This document shows, in pieces, positions 9,160 to 16,923 of a stretch of 38,571 bases of DNA (position 1 is the stretch's first letter; the number at the start of each line of letters is the position of its first letter). The stretch spans positions 1-38,571 of the forward strand of contig JAUNDA010000013.1 in the NCBI GenBank assembly GCA_030526295.1, in the 5' to 3' direction. Both the position numbers and the translations under genes were made by a program. The stretch comes from Eubacteriales bacterium. GTDB taxonomy: Bacteria > Bacillota > Clostridia > Lachnospirales > Lachnospiraceae. The notes under the pieces were generated by a model that saw nothing but the letters and a program-made list of their open reading frames with translations, searched no databases and had not been told where the DNA came from.

Positions 9160-9869
9160 ACGTCTATATCAATTCCCCTGACTGTTGCTTTTTTTACAAA
9201 TGGTGCAACCATATCCCTGTAAAGCACCATGTCATCGGCAGACGGCGAGTAGAAGCCCGCCTGCTTGTCGAGTATGTTTCCGCTGTCCTTATAGCACTGG
9301 AGGAAATAGTTTTCAGCTCCCTCTATGTATTTTCCGATTGCCTCGAAATCATCAACCGAATGAAGTCCGCCGACAACTGTTGTCCTGAACTCGTACGGAA
9401 CCCTTCCCTCAAGGATAAGATCCTTTGTCTTTGTGATAAGGTCGAACCTGAGGTTCTTTTCGTTGATTCCGCATACATTGGCATAATTGGCCTCTCCCGC
9501 CTTTATGTCCATTGCAATGTAATTAACAAGCCCCTCATCTATAAGCTGCTTTACCATTCCCGGATTGATACCGTTTGTGTCGAGCTTCGTCTCGAGTCCC
9601 ATCTCCTTAACCTTACGAAGAAACTCCGGAAGGTCCTTCTGAAGTGTTGGCTCTCCTCCTGTTATGGCAACACCCTCAAGTGTTGAGCCCCTCTTTTTAA
9701 TAAACTCAAGAACCTCCTCCTCGCTGTATTCGGACTCAAGGCCCATATCGAGAAGGTCGGAGTTATGGCAGAACGGGCAACGAAGGTTGCAGCCTCCTGT
9801 AAATACCGTGCAGGCTACCCTGCCCGGAAAATCGAGTAATGTTGTTTTTAAAAGACCTGATATTATCAT
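9156..9869 (-). CDS. Radical SAM activating enzyme, anaerobic ribonucleotide reductase activase-like (NrdG2 type)
   Basis: 237 aa. The radical SAM cluster motif CX3CX2C is seen as CNLRCPFC (Cys27, Cys31, Cys34), followed by the SAM-binding AITGGEPTLQ. The N-terminal GLLKTTLLDFPGRVACTVFTGGC is typical of the NrdG-like branch annotated as anaerobic ribonucleoside-triphosphate reductase activating protein. Such enzymes install a glycyl radical on a partner. No nrdD or other glycyl-radical partner lies in this window, so the substrate is inferred. The gene overlaps both tadA and tatD by 4 bases, placing it firmly in the operon. Confidence 0.85.
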   Translation of the reverse strand: MIISGLLKTTLLDFPGRVACTVFTGGCNLRCPFCHNSDLLDMGLESEYSEEEVLEFIKKRGSTLEGVAITGGEPTLQKDLPEFLRKVKEMGLETKLDTNGINPGMVKQLIDEGLVNYIAMDIKAGEANYANVCGINEKNLRFDLITKTKDLILEGRVPYEFRTTVVGGLHSVDDFEAIGKYIEGAENYFLQCYKDSGNILDKQAGFYSPSADDMVLYRDMVAPFVKKATVRGIDIDV

Positions 9870-10375
9870 GTGTTTTCCTTTTTTAACTGTTTGTACTTTA
9901 CCTTTACGGGATGCTCCTTGCGAAGGTTTTTAAAAAAGTCCTTCATCACCATGCTGCATTCCTCTGTAAGCGGGCCAAGCTCTGTTTCTACCCTGTGGTT
10001 AAGTCCTTCCTGGTGGAACATGTCTATTACAGATCCCGCACAGCCTGCCTTCGGGTTCATGCAGCCAATATGCACCTTCGGGATTCGTGCCTGTACTATT
10101 GCACCAGCACACATCGGGCAGGGCTCAAGTGTCACATACATCTCGCACTCCTCAAGCCTCCAGTCGCCCCTTACCTTACATGCCTTTTTAAGGGCAATTA
10201 TCTCGGCATGGTTTAAAACATCCTTTGTTGTCACACGCTTATTATAGCCACGTGCAATTATTTTTCCGTCCATCACAATTACGCATCCAATCGGTACCTC
10301 ACCGATGGATGCAGCCTTACGCGCAAGCCTCAAAGCCTCGCCCATAAATTTTTCTTCCTGTGATTTACGTCTCAT
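9866..10375 (-). CDS. tadA: tRNA adenosine(34) deaminase
   Basis: 169 aa. TadA converts A34 to inosine in tRNA-Arg(ACG). The deaminase zinc site is plain: HAE at 56-58 (catalytic Glu58) and PCPMCAGA with Cys86 and Cys89. The dimer and substrate motif near the N-terminus (MGEALRLARKAASIGEVPIGCVIV) is family-typical. The C-terminal tail is Lys-rich (residues 150-169). The ATG at 10375 has only a poor, A-rich upstream region. It overlaps the NrdG-like gene by 4 bases; ksgA ends 58 bp upstream. Confidence 0.96.
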   Translation of the reverse strand: MRRKSQEEKFMGEALRLARKAASIGEVPIGCVIVMDGKIIARGYNKRVTTKDVLNHAEIIALKKACKVRGDWRLEECEMYVTLEPCPMCAGAIVQARIPKVHIGCMNPKAGCAGSVIDMFHQEGLNHRVETELGPLTEECSMVMKDFFKNLRKEHPVKVKYKQLKKENT

Positions 10376-10433
10376 TTTTTGTTTTTCTTATATAGTAAAT
10401 CCAATTTCTCTTGCAGAAAAAACTATAGTCATA

Positions 10434-11357
10434 TCACTTATTCATAAGAAGTCCTGAAAGAACCGCGAAATCCCTTACCGAAAGCCTCTCGCCTCTTATG
10501 TCCTCGCTAAGTCCCATCCTTGTAAGGGCAGCTGTGACATCCTCACGCGTAAGACCGAGGGATTTGTCATTTTTAAGCGTATTTGAAAGCGTCTTTCTTC
10601 TTTGTGAAAAGGCCGCCTTAACAATCTTAAACATAAACTCCCGGTCGTTTACCGTAACCACGTCACAGCCTGTCTCAGGCTCTGCCTTTCTGGAAGCGTT
10701 TTCTTCCTTTATGACCTCGGGATTTTCACGAAGCTTAAGGTTAATTACTGCAGAATCAACACCAGGGCGCGGAATGAAGCAGCAGTTTGGCACATTTGAA
10801 AGAATCTCAGGAACAGTATAATACTGCACGGCTACAGAAAGTGCGCCGTAATCCTTTCCACCCGGAGCAGCCTGCATTCTGTCGGCAACCTCCTTTTGCA
10901 CCATAACAGTGATGCTTTCTATCGGAGCATTTCCTTCTAGAAGCTTCATAATAATCGGGGTTGTGATGTAATAGGGCAGGTTTGCAACTACCTTAAGCCT
11001 TCTTCCCGCTGCAAGGTCACTGATGTCTACCTCGAGGATATCCCTGTTAATTACCTCAGTGTTATCAAAGCCCTCAAGGGTTTTTCCAAGTACGGGGATA
11101 AGCTCACTGTCGATTTCGACTGCAATAACCCTTCCCGCCCTTTTAGCAAGTGCCTGGGTCATCGTGCCGATTCCAGGTCCGATTTCAAGGACCGTATCCT
11201 CCTTTGTGATACCTGCTCCGTCGATTATTCTAGTGAGGATTCTCTCGTCTATGAGAAAGTTCTGTCCAAAGCGTTTTTTCGCACCAAGCTCCAGCTCCTT
11301 CATAAGGGCCGCTGTCTGCTTCGGGTCTATAAGATTGTCAAATTTATTAATACTCAT
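10434..11357 (-). CDS. rsmA: 16S rRNA (adenine1518/1519-N6)-dimethyltransferase
   Basis: 307 aa from the ATG at 11357. The frame is open 87 nt further upstream, but that stretch would run into the liv terminator hairpin and lacks family sequence, so the inner ATG is preferred. RsmA (KsgA) dimethylates two adenines in helix 45 of 16S rRNA during 30S maturation. Visible are KKRFGQNFLID, the SAM motif I VLEIGPGIGTMTQAL, the catalytic NLPYYIT, and the C-terminal AAFSQRRKTLSNTL. An extra charged segment (KEENASRKAEPETG) makes it somewhat longer than usual. It is the first gene of the tadA-tatD-dnaX cluster. Confidence 0.95.
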   Translation of the reverse strand: MSINKFDNLIDPKQTAALMKELELGAKKRFGQNFLIDERILTRIIDGAGITKEDTVLEIGPGIGTMTQALAKRAGRVIAVEIDSELIPVLGKTLEGFDNTEVINRDILEVDISDLAAGRRLKVVANLPYYITTPIIMKLLEGNAPIESITVMVQKEVADRMQAAPGGKDYGALSVAVQYYTVPEILSNVPNCCFIPRPGVDSAVINLKLRENPEVIKEENASRKAEPETGCDVVTVNDREFMFKIVKAAFSQRRKTLSNTLKNDKSLGLTREDVTAALTRMGLSEDIRGERLSVRDFAVLSGLLMNK

Positions 11358-11430
11358 GCAAAATATCTTACCATCTGAAGTGTTAAAAGTACATATTTTA
11401 AGGCTTAACAATGCTTTAATTTTTACATTA

Positions 11431-11468
11431 AAAAAGACACCCACTATTGGAGGGAACGGGTGTCTTTT
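11431..11468 (-). terminator. Terminator of the liv operon
   Basis: Arms AAAGACACCC (11433-11442) and GGGTGTCTTT (11458-11467) form a perfect stem with a 15-nt loop. On the minus strand the stem ends in a U run. It lies 57 bp after livF, so it ends the liv transcript and separates it from rsmA. Confidence 0.85.
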
Positions 11469-11524
11469 CTTTATGCATCACGGTAATTAATCAAACTTTG
11501 GTGTAGTTAGTATCAGGTCAATGA

Positions 11525-12235
11525 TTAACCACCGAGGTATGCCTTCTTTACTTCATCGGATGCGGCAAGCTCACTTCCAGTGCCTGAAAGTGTGATACGT
11601 CCTGTTTCCATTACGTATGCTCTGTCTGCAACCGAGAGGGCCATCTGTGCATTCTGCTCAACGAGAAGAATGGTTGTTCCGGCCTTGTGAAGAGTTGTAA
11701 TAATATCGAATATCTGTTCAACGAGGATAGGTGCGAGACCCATTGAAGGCTCGTCAAGCATGAGAAGCTTCGGCTTTGACATAAGCGCTCTGCCCATTGC
11801 GAGCATCTGCTGCTCACCGCCTGAAAGAGTACCTGCAATCTGGTTTCTTCTTTCCTTAAGTCTCGGGAACTGCTCATAAATCTGCTCAAGTGAAGCATCG
11901 ATTTCCTTGGGGTCTCTTACGAAGGCACCCATGTCGAGGTTTTCCTGAACGCTCATCTGAAGGAAAATTCTTCTTCCCTCAGGACACTGAGCCAGACCTC
12001 TCTCGACAATCTTGTGAGCGGGAAGGTGACCGATTGACTCGCCCATAAAGGAGATGTCACCGGTTGTACTTCTTAAAAGTCCCGATACTGTCTGAAGTGT
12101 TGTTGACTTACCTGCACCGTTTGCACCGATAAGAGTAACAACCTCACCCTCATTTACATTGAAAGATATGTTTTTTACCGCATGGATGGCACCGTAGTAC
12201 ACATTCATGTTATCAACTTTTAAGATCTCACCCAT
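11525..12235 (-). CDS. livF: Branched-chain amino acid ABC transporter ATP-binding protein
   Basis: 236 aa, the usual LivF size. ABC ATPase motifs in order: Walker A GANGAGKST, Q-loop, signature LSGGEQQ, Walker B LLMLDEPSMGLAP, and the switch His region replaced by the LivF-typical LLVEQNAQMAL. It pairs with LivG to power uptake of Leu/Ile/Val or related amino acids through LivH/LivM. The start overlaps the livG stop (TAATG), so translation is coupled. It is the last gene of the operon and is followed by a strong terminator. Confidence 0.95.
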   Translation of the reverse strand: MGEILKVDNMNVYYGAIHAVKNISFNVNEGEVVTLIGANGAGKSTTLQTVSGLLRSTTGDISFMGESIGHLPAHKIVERGLAQCPEGRRIFLQMSVQENLDMGAFVRDPKEIDASLEQIYEQFPRLKERRNQIAGTLSGGEQQMLAMGRALMSKPKLLMLDEPSMGLAPILVEQIFDIITTLHKAGTTILLVEQNAQMALSVADRAYVMETGRITLSGTGSELAASDEVKKAYLGG

Positions 12236-13095
12236 TATGCTTCACCACCATGTTTCTTTCCAAGGTATGCCTCGATAACAACAGGATCTGACTGAATCTG
12301 ATCTGGTGTACCCTTGGCAATAATCTTACCGAAGTTAAGAACCGCAATTCCCTCACAGATTCCCATTACGAGATTCATGTCATGCTCAATAAGAAGGATG
12401 GCAATCTGGAATGTGTCACGGATATGTACGATGTTCTCCATAAGCTCTGCTGTCTCTGACGGGTTCATGCCGGCTGCCGGCTCGTCGAGAAGGAGAAGCT
12501 TCGGGTTAGTTGCAAGTGCACGGATGATTTCGAGTCTTCTCTGGGCTCCGTAGGGCAGTGAGCCTGCCTGCCAGTCAGCCATACCTTCCATGTTGAAGAT
12601 CTTGAGAAGCTCCATTGCCTTCTCGTGCGACTTCTTCTCCTCCTTCCAGAAGGAAGGAAGTCTGAAGATACCCTCTGCAGTATTGTACTTGATGCTGTTA
12701 TGAAGTCCGAGCTTTACATTGTCCTCAACGCTTAACTTGTTGAAGAGTCTGATGTTCTGGAAGGTTCTTGCAACACCGAGCTTGTTAAGTGCAACGGTAT
12801 CCATGTTATGTGTGTCATAGCCGTCAAAGAGGATTGTTCCCCTTGTAGGCTCATAAACCTTTGTAAGAAGGTTGAAGATTGTTGTCTTACCTGCACCGTT
12901 AGGTCCGATAAGACCTGTTATCTCAGTACGTCCGATTGTGATGTTAAAGTCCTCAACGGCCTTAAGTCCTCCGAAGTCGATTCCAAGGTGTCTTGTCTCG
13001 AGGATAGGTCTTTCCTTAACGTCTCTTTCAGGAACGAATGAGTTTGTTGGCAGCGGTACAAGCGGGCTGTCGTTCTTAGATGTTACTCTTGCCAT
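12235..13095 (-). CDS. livG: Branched-chain amino acid ABC transporter ATP-binding protein
   Basis: 286 aa. It starts with an extra ~35-residue polar N-terminus compared with classic LivG. Walker A is GPNGAGKTT, the helical-domain signature is PYGAQRRLEI (in place of LSGGQ, as usual for LivG), Walker B is LLLLDEPAAGMN, and the switch region is LIEHDMNLVMGI. It is the second ATPase of the importer. Both ends overlap neighbours by TAATG, showing tight translational coupling with livM and livF. Confidence 0.95.
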   Translation of the reverse strand: MARVTSKNDSPLVPLPTNSFVPERDVKERPILETRHLGIDFGGLKAVEDFNITIGRTEITGLIGPNGAGKTTIFNLLTKVYEPTRGTILFDGYDTHNMDTVALNKLGVARTFQNIRLFNKLSVEDNVKLGLHNSIKYNTAEGIFRLPSFWKEEKKSHEKAMELLKIFNMEGMADWQAGSLPYGAQRRLEIIRALATNPKLLLLDEPAAGMNPSETAELMENIVHIRDTFQIAILLIEHDMNLVMGICEGIAVLNFGKIIAKGTPDQIQSDPVVIEAYLGKKHGGEA

Positions 13096-13712
13096 TATTT
13101 TGTACCCTCCTCTGCCTTTTTGTTTTTCATAGACTTATTAAACTTCTTCTTTAAATCCTGTGCAAACAGCTTGATTCTCTCATTGTTTGTTCCAAGCATA
13201 ACGAGGATAAGAACTATTGCATAGATAAGCATACGATAGCTGTCGAATCCACGAAGTGCCTCCGGAAGGATTGTAAGAACTGTTGCTGCGATAATCGAGC
13301 CCCACATCTTTCCAAGACCACCGAGTACAACAAATACGAGAATAAGAATCGATGTATTGAAATCAAACTTTGTTGCAAGAAGGTTTGAATAGTTAAGTCC
13401 GTAAAGTGCACCTGCAGCACCTGCGAGTGTTGCTGATACAACGAATCCGAGCATCTTGTAATTTGTTACATTGATACCTACAGACTCAGCTGCGATACGG
13501 TTGTCACGAAGAGCCATGATTGCACGTCCTGACTTTGACTTAACAAGGTTAAGGATGATTACAAGAGTGATCATTATAAGAATGAAACCTGCTGTAAATG
13601 AAGCAATTGTCTCAGTTCCGGTTGCACCCTGGGCACCCTTGATGATAACACTTCCGCCCTCTAAGAGTCCGAGGTCATCTGCTGTCTTAACGCCCTTTAC
13701 GTTAAAGATCAC
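13095..13712 (-). CDS. livM: LivM permease, C-terminal part (split gene)
   Basis: 205 aa starting at GTG 13712, which lies inside the end of the preceding frame (ATGTGATC). The sequence from GVKTADDLGLLEGGSVIIKGAQGATGT through AIMALRDNRIAAESVGINV and LVFVVLGGLGKMWGSIIAA is the C-terminal two thirds of a normal LivM, including the EAA-like loop that contacts the ATPases. It has about five membrane segments. In relatives these residues continue directly from the part encoded at 13709-14155. One missing base near 13716-13720 would explain the split, because adding one there gives a continuous protein. Whether the halves are made separately and reassemble, or the gene is broken, cannot be told here. 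Confidence 0.85.
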   Translation of the reverse strand: MIFNVKGVKTADDLGLLEGGSVIIKGAQGATGTETIASFTAGFILIMITLVIILNLVKSKSGRAIMALRDNRIAAESVGINVTNYKMLGFVVSATLAGAAGALYGLNYSNLLATKFDFNTSILILVFVVLGGLGKMWGSIIAATVLTILPEALRGFDSYRMLIYAIVLILVMLGTNNERIKLFAQDLKKKFNKSMKNKKAEEGTK

Positions 13713-14155
13713 ATGAAGTTAATAAGTTCCTTTATGATTTCACCGAATGCCAGCGTAACGATTGCAAGATAGTCACCATGAAGTCTTAAAACCGGCATAC
13801 CGATAAGGAAACCAACGAATGCTGCGAAAATAGCACCTACAAGCATTGCAACCGCAAGTCTTACGGGAGCGCTTGTGATTGATGTCCTGAGAGCCTGTGA
13901 TGCGATGATACCTGTGAAGGCACCTACGCTCATGAAGCCCGCATGTCCGAGTGAAAGCTCACCGAGTACACCAACCGTAAGGTTAAGTGAAAGTGCCATT
14001 ACGATGTAACAGCAGATCGGTACGAGCTGTCCCGCTCTTGATCTAGGGAGCATTCCTGCATTGTTAAGAAGTGTAACTATGATAAATGCAGCGATTACTC
14101 CGAAATAAGTAATGAAGTCTGTTCTGTTAGATTTTCTGATTTTAAACTTTGCCAT
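13709..14155 (-). CDS. livM: LivM permease, N-terminal part (split gene)
   Basis: 148 aa from the ATG at 14155, which has GTGAGGCG just upstream; a GTG 12 nt earlier overlaps the livH stop and is a weaker choice. The frame holds the first LivM membrane segments with the conserved NLTVGVLGELSLGHAGFMSVGA and the LHGDYLAIVTLAFGEIIKELIN motif, then stops at TGA right after that motif, where full-length LivM proteins continue. The remaining part is encoded in the next frame with a 4-base overlap. The rest of the operon looks intact. Confidence 0.85.
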   Translation of the reverse strand: MAKFKIRKSNRTDFITYFGVIAAFIIVTLLNNAGMLPRSRAGQLVPICCYIVMALSLNLTVGVLGELSLGHAGFMSVGAFTGIIASQALRTSITSAPVRLAVAMLVGAIFAAFVGFLIGMPVLRLHGDYLAIVTLAFGEIIKELINFM

Positions 14156-14163
14156 AACGCGCC

Positions 14164-15069
14164 TCACACTTTCTCCGGAACGTACTTACCAAGAAGACCG
14201 GCAGGACGTACAAGCAATACAACGATAAGAACCGCGAAAACTATTGAGTTTGAAAGCTGTGTTGAAACATAAGCCTTCGCAAGCGATTCGATGATACCAA
14301 TCAGAAGACCACCGAGAAATGCTCCCGGGATTGATCCGATTCCGCCGAATACGGCTGCTGTGAATGCACGGATACCCGGCATTGAGCCTGTTGTCGGCTG
14401 AATAAGAGTATAGCTTGAGCAGAGCAGTACACCTGCAACTGCTGCAAGACAAGAACCGATGGCGAATGTCAGTGAGATTGTCCTGTTGACATTGATACCC
14501 ATAAGCTGGGCTGCACCCTTGTCCTCAGAGCACGCTCTCATTGCTTTACCCATCTTAGTTTTCTGTGTAAAGAATGTAAGAGCCAGCATGATAATAACAC
14601 ATGATGCGATAGTAACAAGTGAAACGTATGTTATTGAGAGGCTGCCGCCGAAAAGCGAAATACCCTGGTTGATTGTTCCGTCAGCATTAAGAGACTGGAA
14701 CGGGTTTGAATATGTCTTAGGGTCTGCACCGAATACCAGGAGCGCCACGTTCTGAAGGAAGTAGCTGACACCGATTGCAGTAATAAGAACTGCAAGTGAC
14801 GGAGCATTACGAAGGGGCTTATATGCGAGTTTTTCGATAACAATACCAAGAACTCCGCAGACGACCATAGATACCGGCAGTGCCACGTACCATGGCAGGC
14901 CGAAAGCGTTCATTGCATAGTATGAAACATAGCCACCGATCATGATAACGTCACCATGAGCAAAGTTAAGCATCTTTGCGATTCCGTATACCATTGTATA
15001 TCCGAGGGCTATGATCGCATAAACCGATCCAAGTGATATTCCCGATATTAAGTACGACAGAAATTCCAT
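14164..15069 (-). CDS. livH: Branched-chain amino acid ABC transporter permease
   Basis: 301 aa from the ATG at 15069, chosen because AAAGGAAC lies about 9 nt upstream; an in-frame TTG 18 nt earlier would bury that site. It is a polytopic membrane protein with the LivH hallmarks GISLGSVYAIIALGYTMVYG at the N-terminus, NFAHGDVIMIGGY, and GIRAFTAAVFGGIGSIPGAFLGG, the loop that docks on the ATPases. Together with LivM it forms the translocation pore. It is separated from livK by 134 bp containing a strong hairpin and is followed closely by livM. Confidence 0.95.
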   Translation of the reverse strand: MEFLSYLISGISLGSVYAIIALGYTMVYGIAKMLNFAHGDVIMIGGYVSYYAMNAFGLPWYVALPVSMVVCGVLGIVIEKLAYKPLRNAPSLAVLITAIGVSYFLQNVALLVFGADPKTYSNPFQSLNADGTINQGISLFGGSLSITYVSLVTIASCVIIMLALTFFTQKTKMGKAMRACSEDKGAAQLMGINVNRTISLTFAIGSCLAAVAGVLLCSSYTLIQPTTGSMPGIRAFTAAVFGGIGSIPGAFLGGLLIGIIESLAKAYVSTQLSNSIVFAVLIVVLLVRPAGLLGKYVPEKV

Positions 15070-15130
15070 TTTTCTGTTCCTTTCCAAGTATCAGCAGCTC
15101 TTTTGCTGCTACTTACGTTTTCCTTTTTAT

Positions 15131-15170
15131 ACTCCTTTGCACGCTCATGTTAAAACGAGCGTGCAGGAGT
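15131..15170 (-). other. Strong intercistronic hairpin between livK and livH
   Basis: ACTCCTTTGCACGCTC (15131-15146) can pair with GAGCGTGCAGGAGT (15157-15170), a near-perfect stem with a 2-nt bulge and a ~10-nt loop. It is not followed by a U run on the minus strand (the sequence after it is ATAAAAAGG), so it is more likely a 3'-end stabiliser for livK mRNA than a full terminator. Such hairpins commonly allow more binding protein than permease to be made; that role here is inference. Confidence 0.6.
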
Positions 15171-15203
15171 GATTAATTATTATTTGTTGATGTTAGTTTT
15201 AAG

Positions 15204-16400
15204 TTATGGTGTAACGTATGCGCCGTCCTTGATTACTACAGCTGCTGGAGCCTTTGTAACCTCACCGCTTGCTGACCATGTCATGCCAGCACCTGTGATA
15301 CCGTCATAAGAGATTTCCTGCATAGTCTTTACAAGTGCCTCGCAGATAGCTTCTCTTGAATCTGCAGGTGTGCATCCAGCCTTCTCGATAGCTGTCTTGA
15401 TTGCGTATACGCAGTCATATCCATCAGCTGCGAACTGGTTAGGTGTCTCACCATACTTCTCCTTATACTTAGCAACGAATGCCTGAACTCTCTCGTCCTT
15501 AGCATCAGCTGCGAAAGGTGTAAGAAGCATTACGCCCTCAGCGAGTGATGTGTCAAATCCTTCCATTGCAAGGATTCCGTCCATACCGTCAACTCCGAAG
15601 AATGTTGGAGCATATCCCATCTGGTTAGCCTGGTTAAGGATAACTGATGCCGGCTGATAGTAGATAGGAAGGAATACAAGGTCACAGTTAGCTGCCTGAG
15701 CTGCTGTAAGCTGTACTGAGAAATCTGTTGATGTAGCCTCTGTGAATGTTCCCTCGTATGCTACGTTAAGACCCTTTGCTGAAGCCTGCTTTACGAATGT
15801 ATCACGGATACCCTGTGAATAAGCATCATCGTTTCTGTAGATAACAGCGATTGTCTTGTCTGCATAGTGCTCAGCGATGTAGTCAGCTGAACCTGTTCCC
15901 TGGTTAGGGTCTGTGAAGCAGAGCTGGTACATGCAATCCTTGCCTGCTGTAACGTCAACTGATGAAGCTGATGGTGTAAGGCAGAATGTTCTGTCCTTCT
16001 GAGCAACTGCTGACATTGAGATACATGCACCTGTTGTAACTGTTCCGATCATAACCTGCATGCCCCAGTCGATGAGTGAGTTGTATGCGTTAACAGCTGT
16101 CTCTCCGTCTGCTACGTCGTCCTCAGCCTTGAACTCAACCTGGTAACCATTGATTCCGCCTGCTGCGTTAACTTCCTCAACTGCGATGTTGATAGCGTTC
16201 ATAACGGCCTTGCCGTAAATTGCTGCTGCGCCTGTAAGTGGTCCTGATGAACCGAACTTAAATGCCTGTGCGCTTGTGCTTGTGCTTGTGTTTGAGCTTG
16301 CTGCTGCAGTAGTTGATGCTGTTGATGAACCACTGTTTCCGCAAGCTGCTACTGATACTGCCATTGCTGCGGCAAGTACAACTGCTAAAAACTTCTTCAT
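15204..16400 (-). CDS. livK: Branched-chain amino acid ABC transporter substrate-binding lipoprotein
   Basis: 398 aa from the ATG at 16400, with GGAGGAAAAG just upstream. The N-terminus is a lipoprotein signal peptide with lipobox VAAC, followed by a Ser/Thr/Ala-rich spacer, then a type I periplasmic-binding fold (KFGSSGPLTGAAAIYGKAVMNA is the typical first strand and helix). It captures Leu/Ile/Val or related amino acids outside the membrane and delivers them to LivH/LivM. The precise ligand cannot be read from sequence, but the Ile/Val/Leu-rich leader peptide upstream independently points to branched-chain amino acids. It is the first structural gene of the operon. Confidence 0.95.
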   Translation of the reverse strand: MKKFLAVVLAAAMAVSVAACGNSGSSTASTTAAASSNTSTSTSAQAFKFGSSGPLTGAAAIYGKAVMNAINIAVEEVNAAGGINGYQVEFKAEDDVADGETAVNAYNSLIDWGMQVMIGTVTTGACISMSAVAQKDRTFCLTPSASSVDVTAGKDCMYQLCFTDPNQGTGSADYIAEHYADKTIAVIYRNDDAYSQGIRDTFVKQASAKGLNVAYEGTFTEATSTDFSVQLTAAQAANCDLVFLPIYYQPASVILNQANQMGYAPTFFGVDGMDGILAMEGFDTSLAEGVMLLTPFAADAKDERVQAFVAKYKEKYGETPNQFAADGYDCVYAIKTAIEKAGCTPADSREAICEALVKTMQEISYDGITGAGMTWSASGEVTKAPAAVVIKDGAYVTP

Positions 16401-16426
16401 TATCTTTTCCTCCAATTTGTTAAACT

Positions 16427-16459
16427 AAAAAACCGGCCGCAGCCTTACGCTGTGCCGGT
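16427..16459 (-). terminator. Attenuator terminator in the liv leader
   Basis: On the minus strand ACCGGCACAGC, loop GTAAG, then GCTGCGGCCGGT form a 6+4 bp stem with a small internal loop, followed by six Us (16427-16432). It lies between the leader peptide stop (16499) and the livK ribosome binding site, exactly where an attenuator should be. Its 3' arm can alternatively pair with the end of the leader ORF. Confidence 0.88.
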
Positions 16460-16517
16460 CGTTAGTTGCTTAATTATTTCGCAAGTCGACAAAACCAATC
16501 ACACATTACAAGGCTGC
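16439..16517 (-). promoter_or_regulatory. Predicted antiterminator pairing of the liv leader
   Basis: GCAGCCTT (minus strand, 16510-16517), inside the last codons of the leader ORF, is perfectly complementary to AAGGCTGC (16439-16446), which is the loop and 3' arm of the attenuator. Pairing extends by G-U pairs. A ribosome stalled upstream at Ile/Val/Leu codons would leave GCAGCCTT free and block the terminator. A ribosome reaching the stop codon would cover it and let the terminator form. Confidence 0.75.
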
Positions 16518-16597
16518 ATTAATACATCCGATCCCACTAGTAGAACCAGAATGCTAATGACGATATTAATGACGATAACGCTGTTAAATGTGGTCAT
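16499..16597 (-). CDS. Leader peptide of the liv operon, Ile/Val/Leu-rich
   Basis: A 32-codon ORF on the minus strand, ATG 16597 to TGA 16499, with an excellent ribosome binding site (AAAGGAGAGAAAGAA then ATG). I count 7 Val, 5 Ile and 4 Leu, that is 16 of 32 residues, concentrated in codons 7-21 (VIVINIVISILVLLV). It starts MTTFNS and ends with DVLMQPCNV. Composition and position match ribosome-mediated attenuation leaders such as ilvL of enteric bacteria, but here in front of a transporter operon. The Ile/Val/Leu block lies just upstream of the antiterminator arm. The peptide itself probably has no function beyond being translated. Confidence 0.87.
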   Translation of the reverse strand: MTTFNSVIVINIVISILVLLVGSDVLMQPCNV

Positions 16598-16626
16598 TTC
16601 TTTCTCTCCTTTGCTAACTGTCATGC

Positions 16627-16655
16627 AGTTTAATACCTGAATCTTGATTCGTCAA
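16627..16655 (-). promoter_or_regulatory. Promoter of the liv operon
   Basis: Minus strand -35 TTGACG (16650-16655), 17-bp spacer, -10 TAAACT (16627-16632). Transcription would begin near 16620, giving a ~23-nt leader before the leader-peptide ATG. From here up to about 16866 I see no further feature; the sequence is AT-rich and non-coding. Confidence 0.7.
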
Positions 16656-16866
16656 CGGTTTGTGTGCATATTTTACAAAAAATCGCAAAATAATTGTTTT
16701 TCATAACTATTGGTTATATGTCGCTATGACCAATCTTTGATTTTGTCTAACCTTTAACATTTGAGTATCTCGATAAACCGTGTTTTCCTCCGTATTTCTC
16801 CATTAGGATAAAATTTCATAACCAAAAGTCAATTTTCAGTTTTTTGTTGTCAGTCAATTCGCCAAT

Positions 16867-16888
16867 AAAAAAACAACCGGGTAGGCTG
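16867..16888 (-). terminator. Second terminator downstream of the SRP RNA gene
   Basis: On the minus strand CAGCC, loop TACCC, GGTTG, then seven Us (16867-16873). It is a short stem with one G-U pair, about 35 bp after the SRP RNA. It probably backs up the U tract directly at the end of that RNA. Confidence 0.5.
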
Positions 16889-16923
16889 TCTCCTGCTCGA
16901 TTGCCATTTAGGATAATAAAAAA

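Noticed and set aside
11358..11444. A longer N-terminus for RsmA
   Set aside because: The extra 29 codons run into the liv terminator stem and show no similarity to the family; the inner ATG gives a normal length.
13705..13725. Programmed -1 frameshift in livM
   Set aside because: No X-XXY-YYZ slippery heptamer and no clear downstream stem were seen at the junction; a lesion, sequence error or start overlap is more likely.
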